Shown here: piece by piece, positions 1 to 7,669 of the stretch
Layout of the letters: each line of letters opens with the position of its first letter
Numbering within the stretch: the first letter of the stretch is position 1
Source of the DNA: an uncultured Allosphingosinicella sp.
GTDB taxonomy: Bacteria > Pseudomonadota > Alphaproteobacteria > Sphingomonadales > Sphingomonadaceae
Assembly: GCA_934539295.1 (NCBI GenBank)
Contig: CAKTCN010000009.1
Location: 18,231-82,230 of the forward strand
DNA length: 64,000 nucleotides
Direction of reading: 5' to 3'
The notes under the pieces: generated by a model
Databases searched by the model: none
Told to the model about the DNA's origin: nothing
Seen by the model: only the letters and a program-made list of their open reading frames with translations
Position numbers and translations under genes: made by a program

Positions 1-755
1 TCGCCCGACAGGAACGGCTTTTCCCAAATCACCTCGCCTGCGCGGCGAATGCGGCTTGCGCCGCGCACATCGGCAGGCGCTTCGCCAACCAGCAATTCGG
101 GGCCGAGGGCCGCCTGGCGCAGCTTCGAATGGGCGAGCCAGAGATAATTGTGCCGTTCGGTCACGTGATCGCTGAACTCGTTGGCGAGGCACAGGCCGAG
201 GCGATACGGCGTGCCGTCGGGGCCGATGAGGTAAATGCCGGCAAGCTCCGGCTCCTCACCGCCATCCTGCGCGAAGGCCGGCATGGCGAGCGGCTGTTCC
301 GGACCGACCAGCTGGGTGCCGTCGCCCTTGTAGAACCATTCCGGCTGCTGCCCCACGGTGCCGGCAGCCGGTTTGCCGCCCGCCACGCCTTCCAGGAACA
401 TGCGCATCGAGTCGGTCTGCTTCTCGGCTGCGGCAGCCTCGCGATGCATCTTGTCGCGGCCCTCTGCCGATCCGAGATGGGTCAGGCCGGTGCCGGTCAT
501 GACGAGGTGCGCCGGATCCTCATGATCGATGGGGGAAAGGAGTTGGCCGTCGGCGAGCGCCTGTGCGAGATCGACCTCAGCCCCTTCACCCCGCGCCTCG
601 ACTGCCTGGGCCAGCGTCAGGCCGCTTGCGATCGCGTCCAGAGCCAGTGCGCGAACGCTTTCCACGCCGGGCACGATCACCGACCGGTCCTGGTGGGCGG
701 CGATTACCGAACGGGTGCCATCGGGCGCACGATGCTGCAACAGGCGCAAGCTCAT
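1..755 (-). CDS. AraD1/GguC family protein, fumarylacetoacetase-like fold (partial, 3' end outside window)
   Basis: About 251 residues are visible and the C-terminus runs off the window. The start is ATG at 755 (MSLRLLQH), with a GGAG ribosome site about 13 bases upstream. Recognisable segments are THLGSAEGRDKMH near residue 95, then GKPAAGTVGQQPEWFYKGDG and LCLANEFSDHVTE, which match the AraD1/GguC branch of the fumarylacetoacetate hydrolase fold. Members usually sit in sugar-acid or arabinose/galactose catabolic loci, and their exact reaction is not settled. The gene diverges from a FadR-type regulator at 968, which suggests that regulator controls it. The family call is fairly secure; the substrate is inference. 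Confidence 0.8.
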   Translation of the reverse strand, partial: MSLRLLQHRAPDGTRSVIAAHQDRSVIVPGVESVRALALDAIASGLTLAQAVEARGEGAEVDLAQALADGQLLSPIDHEDPAHLVMTGTGLTHLGSAEGRDKMHREAAAAEKQTDSMRMFLEGVAGGKPAAGTVGQQPEWFYKGDGTQLVGPEQPLAMPAFAQDGGEEPELAGIYLIGPDGTPYRLGLCLANEFSDHVTERHNYLWLAHSKLRQAALGPELLVGEAPADVRGASRIRRAGEVIWEKPFLSG

Positions 756-887
756 TCATCCACTCCTTCAAACGCGCGGCAGCGTGCCCGCGTGCTAATT
801 CACGACGGCCCGGCACCGATGTGCAGGAACCGCCATTCAGGGATGACGGCCGGTGCCCAGATGAGGTTAACGCCCGCTCGTCCCCTG

Positions 888-904
888 TTTTAGTCGGACA
901 TAAA
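888..904. promoter_or_regulatory. Candidate FadR-family operator between divergent genes
   Basis: An imperfect palindrome, TTTTAGTC-G-GACATAAA, with 6 of 8 arm positions matching, lies in the 212-base divergent region. Its core fits the GT-N3-AC pattern typical of FadR-subfamily GntR regulators. It is a plausible autoregulatory and gguC-like gene operator, but only one copy is seen and nothing proves binding. Confidence 0.35.
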
Positions 905-967
905 GAGCACCCAAGGCTTAGGCAATCTCTCGTTCCACAGCAGCCAAGCGGCTGTTAGACATGGGTC

Positions 968-1717
968 ATGGACAATGTGACAGGCGAGCCGCACGAGGCG
1001 GCGCAACCGGAGCGGCCGCGGCGCGGCACGGGGCGGCGGCTGAACGGCGCGATTGCGCAGAAGCTCGGATCCGCCATCGTCTCGGGCCAATATGCGCCGG
1101 GCGAACGGCTGGAAGCCGAGGTCGTCATTTCCGAGATGCTCAACGTGTCGCGCAGCGCCTATCGCGAGGCGGTGCAGGCATTGGCTGCCAAGGGACTGGT
1201 GGAAAGCCGGACCAAGGCGGGGACCCGGGTGCTGCCGCGCAGCCGCTGGAACCTGCTGGACCCCGACGTGCTCGCCTGGGCCTTTACGGGCGAGCCGGAC
1301 ATCGACTTCATTCGCGACCTGTTCGAATTGCGCGCCATCGTGGAGCCCGCGGCTGCCAAGCTTGCGGCACAGCGGCGCGATCGCGACGACCTCAAAGCCA
1401 TGAAGACGGCGTTGACCGCCATGCGCCAGCATTCGTTGGCCACCGAGGCAGGGCGCGCGGCGGATCGCGGGTTCCACAATGCGATCCTGCAGGCCACCCG
1501 CAACGAAGCCCTGGTGACGCTGACCGCCAGCATCGAGGCGGCCGTAAACTGGACCACCCAGTTCAAGCAGCGCGCACGTGCCCTGCCCCGCAATCCGGTG
1601 CCCGATCACATTCGCGTCTATGACGCCATTGCAGCCGGAGATGCCGATGCGGCGAGCGCCGCCATGCAGACGTTGATCGACCTGGCGCTGGAGGACACGC
1701 GCAGTTCCATGCGCTGA
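968..1717 (+). CDS. FadR/GntR family transcriptional regulator (FCD domain)
   Basis: This is a 249-residue regulator. Residues about 25-90 form a GntR-type winged helix (GSAIVSGQYAPGERL, then SRSAYREAVQALAAKGLVE and a wing TKAGTRVLPR). Residues about 110-240 are an all-helical FCD ligand-binding domain (FELRAIVEPAAAKLAA, DRGFHNAIL, DHIRVYDAI), where Asp/His side chains in this family usually bind a metal that contacts a carboxylate ligand. The length is normal. It diverges from the AraD1/GguC-like gene, so a sugar-acid or its lactone is a reasonable effector guess, not shown by the sequence. A 5'-proximal ATG at 961 is out of frame. Confidence 0.88.
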   Translation: MDNVTGEPHEAAQPERPRRGTGRRLNGAIAQKLGSAIVSGQYAPGERLEAEVVISEMLNVSRSAYREAVQALAAKGLVESRTKAGTRVLPRSRWNLLDPDVLAWAFTGEPDIDFIRDLFELRAIVEPAAAKLAAQRRDRDDLKAMKTALTAMRQHSLATEAGRAADRGFHNAILQATRNEALVTLTASIEAAVNWTTQFKQRARALPRNPVPDHIRVYDAIAAGDADAASAAMQTLIDLALEDTRSSMR

Positions 1718-1742
1718 CCCGCCGGCCGCATCTGCGACCGAC

Positions 1743-1773
1743 AAAGAAAAGCCCCGGCCAGATGGCCGGGGCT
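1743..1773 (-). terminator. Rho-independent terminator of the 1816-2073 lipoprotein gene
   Basis: A perfect 10-bp stem (AGCCCCGGCC / GGCCGGGGCT) with a 4-base loop is followed, on the minus strand, by TTTTCTTTG. The T tract is on the minus side, so it serves the lipoprotein gene rather than the regulator ending at 1717. Confidence 0.85.
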
Positions 1774-1815
1774 CAAGCTCTTCGAAGTTGCTTCCGGCTG
1801 GGCCGGATGAGCGAC

Positions 1816-2073
1816 TTAGAGGCCGTTGGTCGCGTTCACGTCCGTCGACACGTTCAGGTCGGTCACGTTCGCGTCCGTGGTCATGTTCATGTCGGTGGCG
1901 TTCATGTCCATGTTCATGTCCATGTTCATGTCCGTGCTGAAGTTGTCAGCGAGCGGATCAGCGAGGTTCACGTCCTCGATCGCCGACACGTTGTTCTCGG
2001 CTTCCTCACCGCCGCCGCAAGCTGCGAGAGCCAGCGTGGTGGCCGCAGCCAGAGCAATCGAAACTTTCCTCAT
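1816..2073 (-). CDS. Small Asp/Asn/Met-rich lipoprotein, function unknown
   Basis: An 85-residue protein starts at ATG 2073 behind an AAGGGG ribosome site. The N-terminus is a lipoprotein signal peptide with lipobox LAAC at about residues 16-19, followed by GGGEEAENN. The rest is low complexity, built of repeated D-x-N units (DMNMDMNMDMN, TDANVTDLNV). No known domain is seen. It resembles in composition the proteins at 33155-33463 and 54576-55028. A strong terminator follows, indicating a single-gene transcript. I regard it as a real exported lipoprotein; no function can be assigned. Confidence 0.78.
   Translation of the reverse strand: MRKVSIALAAATTLALAACGGGEEAENNVSAIEDVNLADPLADNFSTDMNMDMNMDMNATDMNMTTDANVTDLNVSTDVNATNGL
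1901..1936. repeat. 12-bp tandem repeat inside lipoprotein gene
   Basis: The unit TTCATGTCCATG occurs three times head to tail, the last copy with one change. Each unit encodes M-D-M-N on the minus strand. It is a coding microsatellite that could vary the length of the Asp/Asn/Met tract. Confidence 0.8.
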
Positions 2074-2292
2074 GAGGTAACCCCTTAATGCGCAGAATTG
2101 CAGCGTCATGGGATACACTTGGCGCCGCCGCGAGCAATGCTGCTGCGCACAAGCCCGCGACATTTGGAACAATATTCCTCTGCAGCGGCCAAGTCGAACA
2201 AAGCTTGCCGCGCCATGACGTAGAAGTTTTTTCCGGTTAGCTTAAGCCGCGCTTAACGGCGCCCGCACTCGAATCAGAGCGTGGGCACACCG

Positions 2293-2559
2293 TCAGCACT
2301 GCCGCGCGGCGTCGTAGACCCGGTCGCCACGCTCGTCGACGCGGTAACAACGCGCATATTGATCCTTGTACCAGCGATCGGTGCCGGTGGTGGCGATGCC
2401 CGCCACGCCCGCGGTGGCGGCCGGCGCGGGCGCAGGTGCCGGTGGGGCGACGGGCGCCTGAACGGGGGCCGGTGGGGCGACGGGTTCGGCCGGCACAACC
2501 GCGCAACCTCCCATGGAGGCGGCAAACACGAGCACGACCGCCGGTTTGAAAAGCTTCAT
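2293..2559 (-). CDS. Small Pro/Ala-rich lipoprotein
   Basis: An 88-residue protein starts at ATG 2559 with a GGAGTAGCT ribosome site. Residues 1-19 are a signal peptide with a lipobox ending MGGC. Residues about 22-48 are a Pro/Ala/Val linker made of PVAPPAP-like units. The C-terminal part ([19 protein letters not shown]) is charged and contains two cysteines, one at the very end. The layout suggests a short flexible envelope-anchored protein. It is divergent from ispH with about 100 bases between starts. I do not recognise a named family. Confidence 0.7.
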   Translation of the reverse strand: MKLFKPAVVLVFAASMGGCAVVPAEPVAPPAPVQAPVAPPAPAPAPAATAGVAGIATTGTDRWYKDQYARCYRVDERGDRVYDAARQC

Positions 2560-2658
2560 AGCTACTCCTTCACTTTCGCGTCTGTTACCATCGGGTGCCG
2601 CACAAGGGAAACACGAGGCGGCTTCCGCCCCTGCCTGCAATGTCGTAGAGGCCTGTCC

Positions 2659-3606
2659 ATGTCCTCCAAAACACCGATGAAGCTGCTGATCGCCGCGCCC
2701 CGCGGCTTCTGCGCCGGCGTCGACCGCGCCATTCGGATCGTCGAACTTGCGATCGAGAAATATGGCGCCCCTGTCTATGTGCGGCACGAGATCGTGCACA
2801 ACAAATATGTGGTGGACAGCCTTCGCGCGAAGGGCGCCATCTTCGTTCCCGAACTGGACCATGTGCCGGATGATGCTCCCGTCGTCTTCTCCGCCCATGG
2901 CGTGCCGAAGGCGGTGCCGGCCAAGGCGGAGGAGCGCGGCCTCGAATATCTGGATGCCACCTGCCCGCTCGTGTCCAAGGTGCATCGCCAGGCGGAGCGG
3001 CTGGTGGAGAAGGGCCGGCACATCCTGTTCATCGGCCATGCCGGCCATCCCGAAGTGATCGGGACGTTCGGCCAGGTGCCTGATGGCGGCATGACCCTGG
3101 TCGAGGACGCTGCGGGCGCAGAGACGGTGGAGGTCGGGGATGCCGAGAATTTGGCCTTCCTGACGCAGACGACGCTCTCGGTGGACGATACGGCCGAGAT
3201 CATCGCGATCCTGCAGCGCCGCTTCCCATCGATCCTGGCGCCGCGTGGCGAGGACATTTGCTATGCGACATCGAACCGGCAGGCGGCCGTGAAGGCGATC
3301 GCGCGCATGAGCGACATCGTGCTGGTGATCGGCGCACCGAACAGCTCCAATTCGGTGCGCTTGGTCGAAACTGCACAGCGCGAGGGTGCTCGGGGTCAGC
3401 TGGTAGGCCGGGCGAGCGAGATCGACCTGGGCTGGTTCGAAGGTGCATCCACGATCGGCATCACGGCGGGTGCATCGGCCCCGGAAGTGCTGGTGCGCGA
3501 GGTGGTGGACCTGCTTGCCGAGCATTTCGACGTAACGGAAGAACAGCCCGAGGGCATGGAAGAGAATATGATCTTCAAGCTGCCGGCCAAGCTTCAAGCC
3601 GCCTGA
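2659..3606 (+). CDS. ispH: 4-hydroxy-3-methylbut-2-enyl diphosphate reductase
   Basis: The product catalyses the last step of the MEP isoprenoid pathway, reducing HMBPP to IPP and DMAPP with a [4Fe-4S] cluster. At 315 residues it is normal for IspH. The three cluster cysteines are visible in [11 protein letters not shown] (C18), LDATCPLV (C102) and [22 protein letters not shown] carries the catalytic Glu, and APNSSNS near the C-terminus is the substrate-binding signature. ATG 2659 was chosen because AGAGG lies 7 bases upstream; ATG 2677 is an in-frame alternative. It probably shares a transcript with rnhA 12 bases downstream. Confidence 0.96.
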   Translation: MSSKTPMKLLIAAPRGFCAGVDRAIRIVELAIEKYGAPVYVRHEIVHNKYVVDSLRAKGAIFVPELDHVPDDAPVVFSAHGVPKAVPAKAEERGLEYLDATCPLVSKVHRQAERLVEKGRHILFIGHAGHPEVIGTFGQVPDGGMTLVEDAAGAETVEVGDAENLAFLTQTTLSVDDTAEIIAILQRRFPSILAPRGEDICYATSNRQAAVKAIARMSDIVLVIGAPNSSNSVRLVETAQREGARGQLVGRASEIDLGWFEGASTIGITAGASAPEVLVREVVDLLAEHFDVTEEQPEGMEENMIFKLPAKLQAA

Positions 3607-3618
3607 GCAATTCGCCAC

Positions 3619-4068
3619 GTGACACAGGTCGAAATCTACACGGACGGCGCGTGCAAGGGGAATCCGGGGCCGGGCGGCTGGGGCGCGGTGATCCGATCGG
3701 GCGCGCACGAGAAGGAATTGTCGGGCGGCGAGCCTGCGACCACCAATAATCGCATGGAATTGCTGGCGGCGATCCGCGCGCTCGAAGCACTGACGCGGCC
3801 GTGCGACGTCGACCTTTATACCGACAGCGTCTATGTGCGCGACGGCATCACCAAGTGGGTCCATGGATGGCGCCGCAACGGCTGGCGCACCGCCAGCAAG
3901 GCGCCGGTCAAGAATACCGAATTGTGGCAGGCGCTGCTGGAGGCTGTCGCCCCGCATAAGGTGAACTGGCACTGGGTGAAGGGTCATGCCGGCCATCCGG
4001 AAAACGAACGTGCGGACCGCCTCGCCTGCGAGGCCGCCATTCAGTTCATGAAGCGGCCCGGCGCGTAG
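3619..4068 (+). CDS. rnhA: Ribonuclease HI
   Basis: A 149-residue endonuclease that cuts the RNA strand of RNA-DNA hybrids in R-loops and Okazaki primers. The D-E-D-D metal site is intact: D9 (YTDGAC), E47 (NNRMEL), D69 (YTDSVY) and D133 (NERAD), with GNPGPGGWG after the first strand and [10 protein letters not shown] before the last Asp. The start is GTG 3619, which gives the standard [11 protein letters not shown]-terminus. It follows ispH closely. Its last 28 bases overlap the tail of the convergent oxidoreductase gene. Confidence 0.96.
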   Translation: MTQVEIYTDGACKGNPGPGGWGAVIRSGAHEKELSGGEPATTNNRMELLAAIRALEALTRPCDVDLYTDSVYVRDGITKWVHGWRRNGWRTASKAPVKNTELWQALLEAVAPHKVNWHWVKGHAGHPENERADRLACEAAIQFMKRPGA

Positions 4069-5153
4069 GGCGCGGGATCGATCCCGACGACCATCGGATC
4101 GGCTGCGTTGCCAAGCAGCAAGGCGGCCGCGATCTTGGCTGCAGCAGGCGCCGTCTGGATGCCGAAACCGCCCTGGCCCGCGAACCAAAAGAAGCCGGAA
4201 ACATCGGTCGCGAAGCCATAAACGGGCAAGCGGTCCGGCGCGAAACTCCTGAGCCCGGCCCAGCTGCGCTCCACCCGTTCCACGCGCCAGTCGACCAGCT
4301 GCTCCAGCCAGTGGATGGCGGTTGCGACATCCACTTCGTCCGGCGCGCAATCGCCGGCCTCGCACGGCGTCTCGTCATGCGGGCTGAGCCACAGGCGGCC
4401 GCTCTCCGGCTTGAAATAGAAGCGGCCGAGCGCGTCCATGACGAGCGGCAATCCAGGATCTGCGGGCGGAGACACGCGAACCTGCGCCACGGTACGGCGA
4501 AACGGCCGGATGCCGATCGGCATCGCACCGCACAGGGCTGCCACATCGTCGGCCCATGCGCCGGCGGCGTTGACGAGAATGTCCGCCTGGAAGCTGCCTG
4601 CCGCCGTCTCGACCCGCCAAGCAGACCCGACCCGCGCCGCCGAGCGAAGCTGCCCGGACGTGACGAGCCGCGCTCCGCTTCGTCGGGCCTGGCGGAGATA
4701 TGCACCATGCAGCGCCGCGACATCGATGTCCTTGCAACTCGGCTCGGCGATGCCGTGGTCCCAGCCAGCTTTGAGGCCCGGCAGCGCTGCCGAAAGCCCC
4801 GCGCGATCGACCTTCTCCAACGACACCGCTGTTCCACTGAACTCGCCCGCAAGCGCCACGAGGGCGTGCATTCCCTCATCCTGCGCAACATGGAGCGCAC
4901 CGCGTGGACCGAGAAGCGAATGGCCGCAAAAGTCCGCCGACGGGTTCGCCAGAAAGTCGTAGGAGGCAGTGGTCAGCGGCTGCACGAGCGGTCCGCCATA
5001 GGTTTCCGACCAGAAGGCAGCGGATCGGCCGGTGGAATGGTATCCGGGCTGATCCTCCGCCTCCAGCAGCAGCACGGACGCATGCGGTGCCAATTCGGCA
5101 GCAAGGCTTGCGCCGGCCATGCCCGCACCGACGATAGCCACGTTGTAATGCAT
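4041..5153 (-). CDS. FAD-dependent amino-acid oxidoreductase (DAO/DadA-like)
   Basis: A 370-residue flavoprotein. The N-terminal dinucleotide fold is [15 protein letters not shown], ending with the Glu-containing LLLEAE strand. The following motif [14 protein letters not shown] is typical of the D-amino-acid/glycine oxidase (DAO) superfamily, as is the C-terminal [20 protein letters not shown]. The substrate is unknown; D-amino acids, glycine derivatives and 2-hydroxy acids are all possible. Its start overlaps the stop of the upstream hydrolase by one base (TGATG), so the two are translationally coupled. Its 3' end overlaps rnhA tail to tail by 28 bases. Confidence 0.88.
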   Translation of the reverse strand: MHYNVAIVGAGMAGASLAAELAPHASVLLLEAEDQPGYHSTGRSAAFWSETYGGPLVQPLTTASYDFLANPSADFCGHSLLGPRGALHVAQDEGMHALVALAGEFSGTAVSLEKVDRAGLSAALPGLKAGWDHGIAEPSCKDIDVAALHGAYLRQARRSGARLVTSGQLRSAARVGSAWRVETAAGSFQADILVNAAGAWADDVAALCGAMPIGIRPFRRTVAQVRVSPPADPGLPLVMDALGRFYFKPESGRLWLSPHDETPCEAGDCAPDEVDVATAIHWLEQLVDWRVERVERSWAGLRSFAPDRLPVYGFATDVSGFFWFAGQGGFGIQTAPAAAKIAAALLLGNAADPMVVGIDPAPYAPGRFMN

Positions 5154-6064
5154 CAGCGCGGCGCCGCTCGATTGAGGAAGTCGTCGATCAAGCGAAACGT
5201 CTCCAGCCGGACAGGATCCTCCTCGCGCAGGATTTCGTGCGCGGCATCGCGGAACATGTGCAGTTCGGCATCCGGGATGAGCCGCGCCGCGCGCCGGATG
5301 GCGGGCGCGCTCACCAGACGGTCAGCATCGGTGCCGATGAGGAAGGTGGGCGTCTTCACGCGGGCGAGTTGTTCCGCGTCCAATCTGGCCATGGATCCGA
5401 ATGCAGCGTTGATCCACCCCCAACTGGGTGGGCCGAGACGGTAGCCGGGCTCCCGCTCGTACCACCAGGCCTCGTCCTCGTAACGGTCGATCGAAGATGT
5501 GAGAAAGGCCTGACGCCCGACCCGCGGAGCGGTCGGCATCTCTCGAATGAGCCGTGAGGCAAGGCTTGCAACGGGCGGGCCGAGCCATTCAGGCAAGGGT
5601 GACGTGTTGATGCCCAGCATGGGGGCGCTCAGCACGGTGGCATCGACCTGGGGCAGGTGTTCGGCCAGCAGGCGCAGCGTCAGGTGCCCGCCCATGGAGT
5701 GGCCGATCAGCACATGAGGGGCAGGCGTCCCCGCGATCCACAGGCCGACGATCGCGGCCAGATCGTCGACCAGCGGATCGAGACTGGACAGATTCCCGCC
5801 GATGATGCTGCCGCGTGAGTCCCCCTGCCCGCGCCAGTCAAAGCTCGTGACGTTCCACCCACGCCGGTGCCAGTGGCCGAGCGCCTCCAGATATTTCTCC
5901 ACGAAGTCGCCGCGACCATTGGCGAACAGGATGCTTCCACGCGCGCCTTCGAAGTCCGATTGAAGCCAGTCCATGCGGCGGATGGACCAGCCGTCGCCTG
6001 CCGCCCAGCGGCTGAAGCTGGCGCCCCGGGGATGCGCGCGCCGGTCGAGAGGCTGGATGTCCAT
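5153..6064 (-). CDS. Alpha/beta hydrolase, lysophospholipase-like
   Basis: A 303-residue serine hydrolase of the PldB/monoacylglycerol-lipase type. It has the oxyanion-region strand SILFANGRGDFVEKY, the segment DWRGQGDSRG, and the nucleophile elbow GHSMGGH at about residue 121. Near the C-terminus are an acid in IGTDADRLV and the catalytic His in FRDAAHEIL. No signal peptide is seen, so it is probably cytoplasmic or peripheral. It is the first gene of a two-gene operon with the flavoprotein that starts at its stop codon. It is divergent from cpaA, with 47 bases between start codons. The precise lipid substrate is unknown. Confidence 0.87.
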   Translation of the reverse strand: MDIQPLDRRAHPRGASFSRWAAGDGWSIRRMDWLQSDFEGARGSILFANGRGDFVEKYLEALGHWHRRGWNVTSFDWRGQGDSRGSIIGGNLSSLDPLVDDLAAIVGLWIAGTPAPHVLIGHSMGGHLTLRLLAEHLPQVDATVLSAPMLGINTSPLPEWLGPPVASLASRLIREMPTAPRVGRQAFLTSSIDRYEDEAWWYEREPGYRLGPPSWGWINAAFGSMARLDAEQLARVKTPTFLIGTDADRLVSAPAIRRAARLIPDAELHMFRDAAHEILREEDPVRLETFRLIDDFLNRAAPR

Positions 6065-6111
6065 GGGCGCTGGTTACGGTTTGGAAAGCAGTGGCGTCTA
6101 GAGGCGATCGC

Positions 6112-6576
6112 ATGTCGACCCCGCCCGCGATCCTGCTTGCCGTGCTTGCGATCCTCCTGTTCGCCGCTGCGTCATGGGATCTGCGCTGCCGGCAGATACC
6201 CAACCTGCTGAACGCAGGCATCGCTCTCCTCGCCATCATCTTCTGGCTTTCACTGGGATTGTCCGTGTGGCCGGACATGCTTGTGCGGCTGGCGGTCGGC
6301 GTGGGTCTGTTCGCTGTGTTCGCCGCACTCTTCTACCTCGGCATGATGGGCGGCGGCGACGTCAAGCTGATCGCTGCGCTGTCATTGTGGCTGCCACCGC
6401 TGGCCGTGATCCCGCTTCTGACGATCATGGCGATTGTGGGCGGCATCCTGACCCTCATCATGCTGGTGCGCGCGCGGCTCGCCAATGCGGGCACGCCCGA
6501 GATCCCTTATGGGGTCGCGATCGCCTTTGCGGGCTTGTGGATGATTGCCGAACCGATTTTTAACCATTTTGCTTGA
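6112..6576 (+). CDS. cpaA: Prepilin peptidase CpaA/TadV (A24 family)
   Basis: A 154-residue polytopic aspartyl protease that processes Flp-type prepilins for the Tad pilus. The two catalytic aspartates are in SWDLRCRQIPN (near residue 23) and GMMGGGDVKL (near residue 84). Five or more hydrophobic segments span most of the protein. ATG 6112 is preferred because AGAGG lies 7 bases upstream; an in-frame GTG at 6091 would add seven residues. It is the first gene of the pilus cluster, followed by cpaB after 45 bases. Confidence 0.9.
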   Translation: MSTPPAILLAVLAILLFAAASWDLRCRQIPNLLNAGIALLAIIFWLSLGLSVWPDMLVRLAVGVGLFAVFAALFYLGMMGGGDVKLIAALSLWLPPLAVIPLLTIMAIVGGILTLIMLVRARLANAGTPEIPYGVAIAFAGLWMIAEPIFNHFA

Positions 6577-6621
6577 TGATCATCTTCGTCCTCACGAGTT
6601 CCCTAGGAGGCGAGTAGCGCC

Positions 6622-7668
6622 ATGGATTTGAAGAAGGTGATGCTGCTGGTGGTTGCGCTGGCCATCGCCGCGAGCACTGCGATCATGGCGAAGAACCTGT
6701 TCCTCGGATCGAGCGCCGACCAGGCCGAGGCAAAGGCGGCGGTAGCGGCGGGGCCCGACGTGCTGGTTGCCAGGCGCGCGCTGCCCGTGGGCACGATCAT
6801 CGATGCGGAGGCGCTGCACTATCAGCCATGGCCACAGGGGCTGGTCGAGGATGCCTATTTCATCAAGGGCAAGCCGGGTACCGACCCCAAGGACCTGCTG
6901 GGCACCGTCGTGCGGACGGAGATGACGGCCGGTCAGCCGCTCACGCAGGGTGCGCTGGTCAAGCCCGGCGAACGCGGATTCCTTGCCGCCGCGCTTGGGC
7001 CGGGGATGCGGGCGGTGACGGTGGGCGTCAACATGACGAGCGGCGTCGCGGGTTTCGTGTTCCCCGGTGACCGGGTCGATATCGTGCTGACTCAGGACGT
7101 GACCGGCGAGGGCGACGGGCCGCCGCTCAAGGTGTCCGAGACGATCCTGCGCAACATTCGCATTCTTGCAGTGGACCAGCGCATGCAGAGCACCGACGAG
7201 AGTGGAAAGCCGGTGGTCGCGGCAACACAAACTGTGACCATGGAGGTGACCCCCAGGATCGCCGAAAAGATCGCAGTGGCGCAGTCGGTGGGCCGCCTCT
7301 CGCTGTCGCTGCGCTCGCTGACCGACAATATGGCGGAACTGGAGCAGGCGATCGCGTCGGGACAGGTGGACGTGCCCGACAACGTAGATGCGAAGACCGA
7401 ACGAGCGATGTTGCTGGCGATCGCCAACCGTCCGTCGGACGGGGGCAGCACCGCCACTGTCGGGGCTGACGTGTCGCGCTATCAGCGGTCGACCGTGCCG
7501 GTGCGGCGCGTAACGGCAACGCCTCCTCCCCCTCCTCCGCCTGCCCCGGTGATGGTGCCGGGATCGATGAATGCTCAAGCACCGGTCGCACAGCAGCGTC
7601 CGCGCGGTCCGGTCGTACGCGTCGCCCGCGGAAATGCCGTGTCCGAAGTTCCGGTGGGAGGTTTCTGA
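6622..7668 (+). CDS. cpaB: Flp pilus assembly protein CpaB/RcpC
   Basis: A 348-residue periplasmic assembly factor. It has one N-terminal membrane anchor (VMLLVVALAIAASTAIMA). A SAF-type domain follows at about residues 50-120 (VLVARRALPVGTIIDAEALH, GQPLTQGALV). Then comes the RcpC/CpaB core (MRAVTVGVNMTSGVAGFVFPGDRVDIVL, VTMEVTPRIAEKIAVAQSVGRLSLSLR). The C-terminus is Pro-rich. AGGAGG lies 11 bases before the start. It probably stabilises or gates the CpaC secretin. The next gene, cpaC, begins one base after its stop. Confidence 0.92.
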   Translation: MDLKKVMLLVVALAIAASTAIMAKNLFLGSSADQAEAKAAVAAGPDVLVARRALPVGTIIDAEALHYQPWPQGLVEDAYFIKGKPGTDPKDLLGTVVRTEMTAGQPLTQGALVKPGERGFLAAALGPGMRAVTVGVNMTSGVAGFVFPGDRVDIVLTQDVTGEGDGPPLKVSETILRNIRILAVDQRMQSTDESGKPVVAATQTVTMEVTPRIAEKIAVAQSVGRLSLSLRSLTDNMAELEQAIASGQVDVPDNVDAKTERAMLLAIANRPSDGGSTATVGADVSRYQRSTVPVRRVTATPPPPPPPAPVMVPGSMNAQAPVAQQRPRGPVVRVARGNAVSEVPVGGF

Positions 7669-7669
7669 G

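Noticed and set aside
1901..1936. Short direct repeats that could suggest CRISPR
   Set aside because: Units are 12 bases with no spacers and encode a regular amino-acid repeat in a lipoprotein.
2560..4365. Minus-strand extension of the small lipoprotein frame opposite ispH and rnhA
   Set aside because: The upstream part is antisense to ispH and rnhA. A signal peptide, lipobox and ribosome site place the true start at 2559.
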